Assembly: GCA_902793005.1 (NCBI GenBank)
Contig: CADBBQ010000010.1
Span: 1-35,032, forward strand
Direction: 5' to 3'
Length of the DNA: 35,032 bases
From: an uncultured Pseudomonadota bacterium
GTDB taxonomy: Bacteria > Pseudomonadota > Alphaproteobacteria > Rs-D84
The notes beneath the pieces were generated by a model, which worked only from the letters and a program-made list of their open reading frames with translations, had not been told where the DNA came from and searched no databases. Position numbers and translations under genes: made by a program. Positions 24,450 to 32,726 of the stretch are shown here, in pieces (positions within the stretch are counted from its first letter, which is position 1; each line of letters starts with the position of its first letter).

Positions 24450-24451
24450 AA

Positions 24452-25579
24452 ATGACGAACGATGATAAAATTATTCGGATGAATATGGGCGCCGTACATA
24501 CAAATAACGGCGATGATGGGCGTGGTGTTTTGTGTTTGGGGATTGAATCTTCGTGCGACGAGACATCCGCGGCAATTGTTGATTCAAACAGAAATATTTT
24601 GGCACACATTATCTATTCACAAATCCCGGAACATCAAAAATATGGTGGCGTAGTGCCGGAATTGGCGGCGCGTGCACATATCTTGGCCATTGACGAGGTT
24701 ATAGAACAAACTTTGCGTTTGGCCGGAAAAACTATATCCGATATTGATGTTATCGCGGCAACGGCGGGTCCTGGATTAATCGGTGGTGTTTTGGTCGGCT
24801 GGATGGCCGCAACCGCAATCGCACAATCAACCCACAAACCATTGGTCGCGGTTAATCATTTAGAGGGGCACGCATTGGTGCCACGGCTGTCGGCCGCCGC
24901 CGCGGGTGGTAATTGGTCCGATAACGCGGTGGATTTTCCGTATTTGCTGATGCTGGCATCGGGTGGTCATTGCCAGATTTTATTAGTGCGTGGCGTTGGT
25001 CAATATGAATTAATCGGTCAAACCATTGATGACAGTGCGGGCGAGGCTTTTGATAAAATTTCTAAAATGTTAGGATTGGGATATCCGGGTGGACCGATTG
25101 TTGATAAACGCGCAAAGTTGGGCGACGCAACCAGATTTCATTTTCCACGTCCGTTGTGCAACACACCGGGATGCGATTTTTCGTTTTCTGGCATCAAAAC
25201 GGCCGCACGCATAATGTTGGACAAAAATACCGAACCGGTGGACGACACATTTATAAATGATTTTTGCGCCTCTTTCCAGGCGGCGGTTGTGGATTGTATC
25301 ATAAACCGTTTGGAACACGCATTGGGAACGGACGCGGTAAAATCCGCGAATCCGAAAACACTGGTTGTGGCCGGTGGCGTTGCGAAAAACAGTGCGATAC
25401 GCGCGGCAATGGAAAAGTTGGCCGACGACAACGGGATGGTGTTTGCCGCCCCACCGATGAGTTTATGCACCGACAACGGCGCGATGATTGCGTGGGCCGG
25501 AATTGAAAATTGGCGCGTTGGGAATATTGTTCGCGAACCTGTGGCCCCCCGCCCCAGATGGCCCCTGACCGAATTATAA
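24452..25579 (+). CDS. tsaD: tRNA N6-adenosine threonylcarbamoyltransferase
   Basis: TsaD transfers threonylcarbamoyl to A37 of ANN-decoding tRNAs (t6A) together with TsaB and TsaE. The ASKHA motifs are clear: LGIESSCDETSAAIVD; the iron-binding HLEGHALVPRL; LLMLASGGHCQILLV; DDSAGEAFDKISKMLGLGYP; FSFSGIKTA; VAGGVAKNSAIRAAM; and CTDNGAMIAWAG. The start MTNDDK follows the previous stop by 2 bases and adds about 30 unconserved residues; an internal Met (24482) is an alternative. tsaB and tsaE are not nearby. Confidence 0.95.
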   Translation: MTNDDKIIRMNMGAVHTNNGDDGRGVLCLGIESSCDETSAAIVDSNRNILAHIIYSQIPEHQKYGGVVPELAARAHILAIDEVIEQTLRLAGKTISDIDVIAATAGPGLIGGVLVGWMAATAIAQSTHKPLVAVNHLEGHALVPRLSAAAAGGNWSDNAVDFPYLLMLASGGHCQILLVRGVGQYELIGQTIDDSAGEAFDKISKMLGLGYPGGPIVDKRAKLGDATRFHFPRPLCNTPGCDFSFSGIKTAARIMLDKNTEPVDDTFINDFCASFQAAVVDCIINRLEHALGTDAVKSANPKTLVVAGGVAKNSAIRAAMEKLADDNGMVFAAPPMSLCTDNGAMIAWAGIENWRVGNIVREPVAPRPRWPLTEL

Positions 25580-25588
25580 GGGGGGCAT

Positions 25589-26101
25589 ATGACACCACAG
25601 AAGGAAAGATATTACGAAGATGCCACGCGCAAATTGTTGAAAAACCTCGATACGATGAATTTAGGCAAAATTCCAACAATGCGTGCGAAAAATTTGGTTT
25701 TGCTGTTTCGCGATTCTTTTAAAATACCGACAATTAAATACAAAACTTTTGAACACGAACTGGGAAACAGTTTGGGATTTTTAACATATGATTCTGACGG
25801 ATTTTGTCGCGTTGCCAGTGTGAATTTCGGAATTATGATGGGTGGCGCAAAGCATTGGCAAATGATGTATATTGATGATATTTGGACATATGGGCCACAT
25901 CATTTTTTGATGCATATTCCAACAAAAACCGTTTTCGATTTGACATACGATCAATACACTAATCACGATATTACTGTTCCATATGACATCGCGCGCCCAA
26001 TATCGTATCAAATGGACACGCCAGAAAAAGACCCGGCTTTGCGCTTTGCCAAAGAGGTTGGGATTGATTTAATTCAAGAATTAAAAAAACAAAACGATTA
26101 A
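25589..26101 (+). CDS. Unknown protein with a possible Cys-His-Asp active site
   Basis: The 170-residue cytoplasmic protein carries GFCRVASVNF (Cys73), YGPHHFLMHI (His104/105) and TVFDLTYDQY (Asp117/Asp121). That order and spacing resemble papain-like or transglutaminase-like hydrolases, in which a Cys at a helix start is followed by a His and an Asp on strands. This is inference from pattern; no known family was recognised. GGGGGG precedes the start 9 bases after tsaD, and xseA starts 3 bases after it, so all three share a transcript. Confidence 0.65.
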   Translation: MTPQKERYYEDATRKLLKNLDTMNLGKIPTMRAKNLVLLFRDSFKIPTIKYKTFEHELGNSLGFLTYDSDGFCRVASVNFGIMMGGAKHWQMMYIDDIWTYGPHHFLMHIPTKTVFDLTYDQYTNHDITVPYDIARPISYQMDTPEKDPALRFAKEVGIDLIQELKKQND

Positions 26102-26104
26102 AAA

Positions 26105-27340
26105 ATGTTACCAAAACCGGAACCTTTTGTTAAACCAGATATGATTTTCAGTGTGTCTGACGCGTCGGCATTGTTGAAAAATGTTGTCGAGACCGCGTTT
26201 CCAGTAATTCGCATACGTGGCGAATTGTCGGGAATTACACGCGCAACATCGGGGCATATTTATATGTCTGTCAAAGATTCTGGTGCGGTCATAAATGCAA
26301 TCATTTGGCGCAGCACGCCCGTGCCTTTTAAATTAGAAGAAGGGATGGAGGTTATTGTTTCTGGGAAATTTACGACATATCCGGCGCGCAGTAATTATCA
26401 ATTGATTGTGAACGATATTGAAATGGCGGGTGTTGGCGCAATCCTTAAAATGTTAGAGGAGCGCAAACAGAAATTGGCGGCCGAGGGGTTATTTGATGCA
26501 TCACGAAAAAAACCGTTGCCACGCCTGCCCCAGCGAATTGGTGTCGTCACCAGTCCAACCGGTGCTGCATTCCAAGATATACAAAATCGTTTGCGCGAAC
26601 GATTCCCGGTACACGTGTTATTGTATCCCGCCACCGTCCAGGGAGATACCGCCGCGCGCGAGGTTGCGGCCGGCATTGAATACTTTAACAAAATGCAAAA
26701 TGTTGATGTGATTATCGTTGCGCGTGGTGGCGGCGCATTGGAAGATTTACTGCCTTTTTCCGAAGAAATTGTTGTACGTGCCGCCGCGGCGAGTAAAATA
26801 CCATTGATATCGGGCGTGGGACACGAACCGGATTGGATGCTGATTGATTTTGCCGCCGATGTGCGCGCACCAACACCCACGGGTGCCGCCGAAATGGTCG
26901 TGCCGACAAAATTATCCTTGATTCAAGAGTTGGACAATATGTCGCATCGGTTGGATACCATTTTCGCAACACGTTTGGTCGGTATAAAACAAAAAATTGA
27001 AAACATTTCCATAAAAAGTCCGAAACAGGTTGTAATGGAGTGGGCGCAACGATTGGACGATGTCGGACGCACAATTGGTTTAATTATTTCAAATAAAATG
27101 ACTGTGGCGCGCCAGAAAATAGATACCGTTGCAAATATTCCAAACATTTTGTCGAACAAAATGAACTTGTTGAATCAAAATATGACGCATATTGGAAATA
27201 TGCTGAATAGTTTAAGTTATAAAAATGTATTGCGGCGCGGATACGCCATTGTACGCGATGAAAACAATAAAATCATCAGTAATTCTGGCGATGGGCGACC
27301 CGCAACAATTGAATTTAACGATGGAGTAATACAGCTGTAA
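26105..27340 (+). CDS. xseA: Exodeoxyribonuclease VII large subunit
   Basis: XseA is the catalytic subunit of ExoVII, which degrades single-stranded DNA in repair and recombination. The 411-residue protein has the N-terminal OB-fold (FPVIRIRGELSGITRATSGH; VINAIIWRS; EVIVSGKFTTYPARSNYQLI). The catalytic domain follows (RIGVVTSPTGAAFQDI; VDVIIVARGGGALEDLLPFS; LISGVGHEPDWMLIDFAADV; APTPTGAAEMVVP), then a helical C-terminal region and a short end motif (VLRRGYAIVRDEN). The small subunit gene xseB is not adjacent. A terminator follows directly. Confidence 0.95.
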   Translation: MLPKPEPFVKPDMIFSVSDASALLKNVVETAFPVIRIRGELSGITRATSGHIYMSVKDSGAVINAIIWRSTPVPFKLEEGMEVIVSGKFTTYPARSNYQLIVNDIEMAGVGAILKMLEERKQKLAAEGLFDASRKKPLPRLPQRIGVVTSPTGAAFQDIQNRLRERFPVHVLLYPATVQGDTAAREVAAGIEYFNKMQNVDVIIVARGGGALEDLLPFSEEIVVRAAAASKIPLISGVGHEPDWMLIDFAADVRAPTPTGAAEMVVPTKLSLIQELDNMSHRLDTIFATRLVGIKQKIENISIKSPKQVVMEWAQRLDDVGRTIGLIISNKMTVARQKIDTVANIPNILSNKMNLLNQNMTHIGNMLNSLSYKNVLRRGYAIVRDENNKIISNSGDGRPATIEFNDGVIQL

Positions 27341-27368
27341 AAAATGCGCCAATCGCGCATTTTTTACA
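27339..27368. terminator. Hairpin terminator between xseA and the HTH gene
   Basis: AAAAATGCGC and GCGCATTTTT form a near-perfect palindrome around CAATC. It can end transcription from both sides, xseA on plus and the HTH gene on minus. Confidence 0.88.
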
Positions 27369-27373
27369 GTTTT

Positions 27374-27389
27374 CAGAGTACAGAGTACA
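27374..27389 (+). repeat. Short heptanucleotide repeat
   Basis: CAGAGTA occurs twice in tandem and is followed by CA. It has the same period and a similar unit to the CAAAGTT/G repeats in rimM and at the right end. Confidence 0.5.
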
Positions 27390-27456
27390 CCCCGTCGCCC
27401 GTTGGGCTATGGGGCGCAGGCAGAGTGCAGTTGATGTGTGCGCACGGCGCACAACA

Positions 27457-27675
27457 TTATTTGTGTGTTTTGACGGCGGTCAACGCCAATCCACGATGCA
27501 GCAACGCGCACAATAAATCTGGCGGAATTGGTAATCGCCCGATTTCATACAGGTATAAATCACGCGGCGATATTTTTAAAATTTCCGCCACGGCGGCTTT
27601 ATTCATATGCAGCGATTTGCGCGCCCGGCGTAATTGCTGGCCATATGCACGCGCATCAATTAAAACAATAGACAT
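27457..27675 (-). CDS. Small XRE-family helix-turn-helix protein
   Basis: The 72-residue protein is essentially one Cro/CI-type HTH domain: LRRARKSLHMNKAAVAEILK, then ISPRDLYLYEIGRLPIPPDL. It is likely a DNA-binding regulator. GGAGGAG precedes the ATG. A structured RNA and its terminator end only ~28 bases upstream, and no separate promoter is visible between them. Expression therefore probably depends on read-through of that terminator. The 3' end is followed by a hairpin terminator shared with xseA. Confidence 0.8.
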   Translation of the reverse strand: MSIVLIDARAYGQQLRRARKSLHMNKAAVAEILKISPRDLYLYEIGRLPIPPDLLCALLHRGLALTAVKTHK

Positions 27676-27699
27676 CTTCTCTCCTCCATTTTTGAATAA

Positions 27700-27849
27700 A
27701 AATACCGCGGAAAAAGCGCGGTTGGAGGCAAGAAAAACTACTACAGAGTGTAGCGTTGCTTATTCAATATATTCGCAACCCTCCAACCCAAGGGTGGAGT
27801 TTTCTCTGTACAAGGGTTTTCTTGTCCCACATTGGCAACACGCCAATGC
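27700..27849 (-). ncRNA. Structured RNA, copy B (pseudoknot, own promoter and terminator)
   Basis: Read on the minus strand, the transcript would start at a hairpin CATTGG/CCAATG. A conserved GGG-ACAAGAAAA-CCC follows, then segment TACAGAG (27804-27810). Next come GGTTGGAGG, a GTTGC/GCAAC hairpin, CTAC-A-CTCTGTA-GTAG (the CTCTGTA at 27742-27748 pairs with TACAGAG), CCTCCAACC, and a terminator ACCGCG/CGCGGT with Ts. The TACAGAG/CTCTGTA helix and the GGTTGGAGG/CCTCCAACC helix cross, giving a pseudoknot. CCTCCAACC shares its last three bases with the terminator stem, so the two compete. The 34787 copy has the same layout. No known family recognised; structure read by eye. Confidence 0.75.
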
Positions 27850-27855
27850 AATTAT

Positions 27856-27884
27856 ATTTTAACCGATAAAGTATAATTTTGCAA
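27856..27884 (-). promoter_or_regulatory. Promoter of structured RNA copy B
   Basis: On the minus strand, TTGCAA is followed after 17 bp by TAAAAT. It begins immediately beyond the recN stop and is conserved in the other copy. Confidence 0.65.
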
Positions 27885-27885
27885 A

Positions 27886-29538
27886 TTATTTTATTAATGT
27901 TTTTGCGGTGGCGATGGATTCAGGCGTTATGTCGGCACCACTGATTATACGGGCAATTTCGTTCACCCGTTCGTCGCCCGTGATTTCCACAACCGATGTT
28001 GTTGTTTTGTCATTATTACTGGATTTCGATATTTTATAATGACGGTCGGCAAAGCCGGCAACCTGGGCCGAATGGGTTATGACAATTGATTGTCCGTGTT
28101 CGGATAACCGATTCAATCGTGCACCCACCGCGGATGCGGTTGCGCCACTGATACCGGTATCAATTTCATCAAATACAAATGTGTGTGAATCCGCCCCACC
28201 CGCCAAAACCACACGCAGTGCCAACATAAAACGCGCCAATTCACCACCAGATGCCGATTTGTTTAATGGCGCAAATGGCATACCCGGATTTGTTTTAATC
28301 ATAAACATAACATCATCCATCCCAGTGGCCGACGGCGCTGTTTTCGTTATATCAACCATAAAATCCGCAGAACCCAATTTTAAATCCGGTAATTCCGCCA
28401 AAATCCGTGTTCGTATTGCCGCGGATGCATCCGCCCGCATCGCAGATAATTTTGTGGCATTATCTTCGAATTGTTTTTTTGCCCCCGTCAATTCGCGCTG
28501 TAATTTTTGTAATTCAGCATCCGAATTATCAATTGCGTTTAATGCCGTTTCCATATCAACCAATTTGTTCGGCAATTCATCCGGCAAAACACGATGTTTG
28601 CGCGCCAGACTGCGAATTGCAAACAAACGTTCTTCGACATCGTCAATTGTACCAATATCCGGCGCGTCCGGTTTTATTGTTTCCGCGATATCTGCGATAT
28701 TTTGTGCCGCGTCATATAATGCGTCAATTTGTTCTTGGTATGGATTTTCGCCATCGCCGTGCAAGCGTTCCAAAATATGCGCAACATCACATACAAGTGA
28801 ATCCAACGAGTTTCCGTTTGGATTTAATGCACTTTGCGCATCGTTCAAAATCGCGGTGTTTTTTTCCGCATTCATCATATTTGTGCGAATTGTTGCCAAT
28901 TCGGCCTCTTCCCCGGGGCGCACATTTAACGCACGCAATTCGGCGACATTATGTTCTAAAAATTCGCGTTCAGATGCCGCGCGCGCAACCAATTCTTGCA
29001 ATTCGGCAATCTTGGTTTCAATCGTGTGCATTGTGTTATATGATTCACGAACAGATTTCTGGGTCGCGACAAAATCCGGATTATATGTTTTTGCAAACAT
29101 ATCCAATGTCGGACGATGCGTTGCCGGATTTAACAATGTATGATTTGCAAATTGACCGTGAATTTCAACCAACGCATCACCAACCGTTTTTAAAACACGC
29201 ACAGATGTCGGAACATCATTTATCCACGCGCGGCTTTTACCATCGGACGACAATGTACGACGCAAAATAACCGTATCATCCGGTTCCAGGCCATTTTCAA
29301 TTAATATATTCCGAACATTTTCGCCAACATTTGTAAATTCCGCCGTGGCCGCCCCCATATCACACCCCGTTCGCACCAGACCCACATCACTGCGTGCGCC
29401 CAACGCCAACGATAACGCATCCATTAAAATACTTTTACCCGCACCAGTTTCACCAGTCAGCACATTTAAACCACGACCGAATTCCAGATTCAGTTTTTCA
29501 ATTAAAACGATATTAGAAATATTTAACGCAGTTAACAT
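27886..29538 (-). CDS. recN: DNA repair protein RecN
   Basis: RecN is an SMC-like ATPase for double-strand-break repair. The 550-residue protein has the Walker A motif in GLNVLTGETGAGKSILMDAL and the RecN/SMC N-terminal segment (SLALGARSD). A long helical coiled-coil middle follows, about residues 150-370. The ABC signature SASGGELARFMLALR, the Walker B FVFDEIDTGISG, and the His-switch segment IVITHSAQVAGFAD complete the head. Length is normal. It lies downstream of the AddA-type genes, but its own promoter sits in the gap. Confidence 0.95.
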   Translation of the reverse strand: MLTALNISNIVLIEKLNLEFGRGLNVLTGETGAGKSILMDALSLALGARSDVGLVRTGCDMGAATAEFTNVGENVRNILIENGLEPDDTVILRRTLSSDGKSRAWINDVPTSVRVLKTVGDALVEIHGQFANHTLLNPATHRPTLDMFAKTYNPDFVATQKSVRESYNTMHTIETKIAELQELVARAASEREFLEHNVAELRALNVRPGEEAELATIRTNMMNAEKNTAILNDAQSALNPNGNSLDSLVCDVAHILERLHGDGENPYQEQIDALYDAAQNIADIAETIKPDAPDIGTIDDVEERLFAIRSLARKHRVLPDELPNKLVDMETALNAIDNSDAELQKLQRELTGAKKQFEDNATKLSAMRADASAAIRTRILAELPDLKLGSADFMVDITKTAPSATGMDDVMFMIKTNPGMPFAPLNKSASGGELARFMLALRVVLAGGADSHTFVFDEIDTGISGATASAVGARLNRLSEHGQSIVITHSAQVAGFADRHYKISKSSNNDKTTTSVVEITGDERVNEIARIISGADITPESIATAKTLIK

Positions 29539-29544
29539 AATCGG

Positions 29545-29573
29545 ATTATAATTATATTTTTCCCAGATTTCAA
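29545..29573 (-). promoter_or_regulatory. Promoter of recN (leaderless)
   Basis: On the minus strand, TTGAAA is followed after 17 bp by TATAAT, which ends 6 bases before the ATG. The transcript would start at the start codon, and no Shine-Dalgarno sequence is visible. No LexA box was noticed. Confidence 0.6.
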
Positions 29574-29578
29574 ATTTT

Positions 29579-30022
29579 TTATAACCGTTCTAGGCGCCAA
29601 TCGTGCAACCATAAAATATAACACGACGTTTTATAACCAGGGTAAATTTGCGACATCAAAGATTTATATTCGCGCAATTGCGCAATATATTTTGGACGAA
29701 ACTTTTCCGTATCAATATCTGTTTTATAATCCAATATATACACAGTTTTCTTTACATCATCCACAACCAATCGGTCAATTCGACGCGACACAAAATGACC
29801 GTCAATAATGCCGGCAACGGGGACCTCAGGTTTTGATTTTTCGCCAAAAAAAGTTTGCAATTCGGGGCCGCTTGCCATAATTTTTTCAATCAATTCCGCA
29901 TCGCCCACGAGGGTCGGCGCAATACGCACAAACTGCAATTTTGCGTGCGTTGCGCGACCGTTATATGTCGCGTATTTTTCGGCATCTTGTTTTTTTACAG
30001 ATTCATAAATTGAATTAGTCAT
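29579..30022 (-). CDS. AddA-type PD-(D/E)XK nuclease domain as a separate ORF
   Basis: The 147-residue product matches the C-terminal nuclease domain of AddA. A helical start is followed by RIDRLVVDD (catalytic Asp), VYILDYKTD (the D-x-K core) and QLREYKSLM (the Q-x3-Y motif of RecB/AddA nucleases). Its ATG overlaps the helicase stop as ATGA, on a run of five As, so a -1 slip would fuse the two. As separate chains they could form a split AddA. The product would cut DNA ends during RecBCD-like resection. Confidence 0.85.
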   Translation of the reverse strand: MTNSIYESVKKQDAEKYATYNGRATHAKLQFVRIAPTLVGDAELIEKIMASGPELQTFFGEKSKPEVPVAGIIDGHFVSRRIDRLVVDDVKKTVYILDYKTDIDTEKFRPKYIAQLREYKSLMSQIYPGYKTSCYILWLHDWRLERL

Positions 30023-32637
30023 TTTTGTATCCTGATGTATTCCGAATTGTCAGACACGTTCGTCACACGCGAAAATACGCGCCATAAATTTGCGTGCCAC
30101 GACAATTCGTTTGGATTTTTGTTCGGTGTATATCCATAAATATACAATTCATCCCGTGCGCGCGTCATTGCAACATATAACAATCTGAAATATTCGGCTA
30201 TTTGCAAATCGTGACGAACGCCCAAGGCCGATTTTACCGCATCGGTTTTTGTCGCCCCGGACGCACACCAAATCCACGGCGTCCCAAATTCAGAATGTGA
30301 CGCATCCGGCAACGACACAATACTTTCAACATCCGGTGTGCGCACCGTATCAATCAAAAATACAACCGGCGATTCCAGGCCCTTGCTGCCGTGGACGGTG
30401 ACAATACGAACACCAGATGCCGCATCCATATCGCGTTTAATTTCCGCTCCACCCGTGATAAACCATTTTAAAAACTCTCGCAATGTGCCGGTTTGTGTGC
30501 GTTCATACGACAAACATATTGTCATAAATTCTTCCAATGGGTCAATAATTTGTTCGCCCAGTGCCGCAATCATCTTGTTGCGATTACCGTTTTGTTGCAA
30601 AACGTATGTAAAAAATGAATATGGCGCCATTTGTTCAGATGCCTTTTTTATTTCCATTAATTCCGAAAACGCGGTCGGATTATATTCCGACAACACAGAA
30701 AACACCGTGGTTTTTACATCCGAACCAGGGGCGTTTTTCTGATTTTTTTCGCGACACAGGTTGTAAATATCCCCCTCGGTAAATCGGAACAACGGACTTT
30801 TTAACACACAACACAAAGAATAGTCATCGGTTATGTCCAAACAAAACCGCGTCAAATTTAACAAATCTTGTATTGCCGCGAATTTAGGCAAAACAATGCG
30901 ATCGCTGCCCGCGACAGGAATTCCCATTTTCTTTAATTCCAAAACCAATGGCGCCATAAAAGGATGACGATTTTGCACCAAGACCATTATGTCGCCCGCC
31001 GTATATTTGCCCGACGCCAAAACAGATTGTATTTTTTGTGCAATTTTTTTCACATAATCCACAGGTGTGTCACCCGTTTCGCCACGTGCCACCAAGCGAT
31101 GTAATTCGACCAAGCCTGTTGAATTTTCACGTGTGCCACGAAAACAAAAATGACGCTGATTGGCAAATGCACTGATATTTTTAACCGTGTCGTCATCAAA
31201 AAATGTATCCACGGCGTATAAAACCGACGACAAAGATCGAAAATTTTGCGTTAATGGAATATCACGAATTGTACGGTAATTGTTTTCAATTTGACGCGCA
31301 ATATCGTCACGACTGCGGATAAATGCGATGGGGTCGGCACCTTGGAATCCATATATGGATTGCTTGGTATCACCAACAACAAACAAAGAGCGCGGCAAAT
31401 CCGTATTATCGCCATCATCAAAAAAATCACCTGTTAACATACGAATTATATCCCACTGGATTGGGGATGTATCTTGGGCCTCGTCCACCAAAATATGCGA
31501 AAGCGACACATCCATTTGCGACAATACCCACCCCATTGTTTGTGGATTAGAAAACAATTTACGTGTATATAAAATCAAATCTGTGAAATCCAGAATATTG
31601 TGAGTATGCTTGATATCCATATATGACCGCGCAAATGCCGCCGACAAATCAAATAACGCAACCGTGTCATCGTATATTTTTTTGTTTTCGTTATATTCAT
31701 TTATCGCAAATACACGCGATTGCACCTGTGCAAAATCTGGATTATTAGATATCGCAACAATCTTGCCACCAGTTTTTGTTAAATATGCCGTTTTATATTC
31801 GTCAAAATCAATTTTATTATCCAAGTATTTTTGTGTTAAATCACCGATTTTTTCTATATATTTTGGTGCAGCACGGTTTGATTGTATGGCACGCGCCATC
31901 GACACCACATTTTCCAAATCTGAACGCGACAAACTTGTATCCGGCGCGTTTTTGATTTTTAAAAAATCTGCAATCGTTTCAGTAAAATATTCGCGATATT
32001 TAATATAATTTGTTATCCCAAAAAAATCTTTATAATGTTGCTCTAGAATACCCAACAAATCATCAATTACATATTCAGAAACACGTCCGACAATGTGCGA
32101 AAAAGCATTTTGCGTTGCCGGGTCTTTGTCCGATTGCAGCATATTATTAAATGCATCCCACAACAACACCCGTTGATCCGCATCAGACACCAATTTCCAG
32201 GTCGTTGATATACCCGCCTCAATCGGAAAACGATGTAAAACCTCTTCACAAAAACCGTGAATAGTTTTTACTTTTAACATATCAGGATTGTCGATATATG
32301 TGAAAAATATTTCACGCGCGTGCGCAATATCTGCGTCCGTTATTTCACGATTTACAGACACCCCATCCAACATATCACGCATATCATCATCCGGCAAAGA
32401 CGCCCATTTTTTCAGGCTTTTTAATATACGATTACGCATTTCACCCGCGCCAGCGTTTGTATATGTCAAACACAAAATCCCCGTATGGCTTATATCCGCA
32501 CTGCGGAATAATATACGCAACAGCCGCCCGGTCAAAACACTGGTTTTGCCGGTACCGGCGTTCGCCTGGACCCAAACATTTTCAGTTGGGTTCGCCGCAC
32601 AATCTTGTTCCGGTGAAAGATGTGGTTTTTTTTCCAT
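30019..32637 (-). CDS. addA: AddA-type UvrD-family helicase without nuclease domain
   Basis: AddA unwinds double-strand-break ends for RecA loading. The 872-residue protein has the SF1A motifs in order: WVQANAGTGKTSVLTGRLL (Walker A), LCLTYTNAGAGEM, HILVDEAQDTSPIQWDII (Walker B), LFVVGDTKQSIYGFQGADP, LTQNFRS, VTVHGSKGLESPVVF, and LLYVAMTRARDELYIYG. The nuclease domain expected at the C-terminus follows as the overlapping ORF; together they reach 1018 residues, slightly below usual AddA length. addB is not adjacent. TATAAA lies 9 bases before the ATG with no ribosome binding site, so it may be leaderless. Confidence 0.93.
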   Translation of the reverse strand: MEKKPHLSPEQDCAANPTENVWVQANAGTGKTSVLTGRLLRILFRSADISHTGILCLTYTNAGAGEMRNRILKSLKKWASLPDDDMRDMLDGVSVNREITDADIAHAREIFFTYIDNPDMLKVKTIHGFCEEVLHRFPIEAGISTTWKLVSDADQRVLLWDAFNNMLQSDKDPATQNAFSHIVGRVSEYVIDDLLGILEQHYKDFFGITNYIKYREYFTETIADFLKIKNAPDTSLSRSDLENVVSMARAIQSNRAAPKYIEKIGDLTQKYLDNKIDFDEYKTAYLTKTGGKIVAISNNPDFAQVQSRVFAINEYNENKKIYDDTVALFDLSAAFARSYMDIKHTHNILDFTDLILYTRKLFSNPQTMGWVLSQMDVSLSHILVDEAQDTSPIQWDIIRMLTGDFFDDGDNTDLPRSLFVVGDTKQSIYGFQGADPIAFIRSRDDIARQIENNYRTIRDIPLTQNFRSLSSVLYAVDTFFDDDTVKNISAFANQRHFCFRGTRENSTGLVELHRLVARGETGDTPVDYVKKIAQKIQSVLASGKYTAGDIMVLVQNRHPFMAPLVLELKKMGIPVAGSDRIVLPKFAAIQDLLNLTRFCLDITDDYSLCCVLKSPLFRFTEGDIYNLCREKNQKNAPGSDVKTTVFSVLSEYNPTAFSELMEIKKASEQMAPYSFFTYVLQQNGNRNKMIAALGEQIIDPLEEFMTICLSYERTQTGTLREFLKWFITGGAEIKRDMDAASGVRIVTVHGSKGLESPVVFLIDTVRTPDVESIVSLPDASHSEFGTPWIWCASGATKTDAVKSALGVRHDLQIAEYFRLLYVAMTRARDELYIYGYTPNKNPNELSWHANLWRVFSRVTNVSDNSEYIRIQK

Positions 32638-32646
32638 TTTGTTTAA

Positions 32647-32684
32647 TTTATAGTCTTGCTTTCTGTGTTTTATTTTAGTATAAA
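32647..32684. promoter_or_regulatory. Divergent promoters for addA and the coiled-coil gene
   Basis: On plus, TTGCTT (32656) is followed after 17 bp by TATAAA (32679). On minus, TATAAA at 32647-32652 ends 9 bases before the addA ATG. The two overlap in a short divergent region. Confidence 0.5.
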
Positions 32685-32726
32685 TTCAAATGCACTGCAA
32701 GGCTATAAACACACGGGGAGAAAAAA

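Noticed and set aside
24413-24451. Upstream start for tsaD
   Set aside because: It overlaps the preceding small membrane-protein gene and adds no conserved residues.
27700-27849. MITE or other transposable repeat
   Set aside because: No terminal inverted repeats or target-site duplication are seen, and the unit carries a promoter, a covarying structure and a terminator, which fits an RNA gene better.
28079-29143. Long plus-strand ORF opposite recN
   Set aside because: It is antisense to clear RecN motifs and has no family features; its length comes from recN codon bias.
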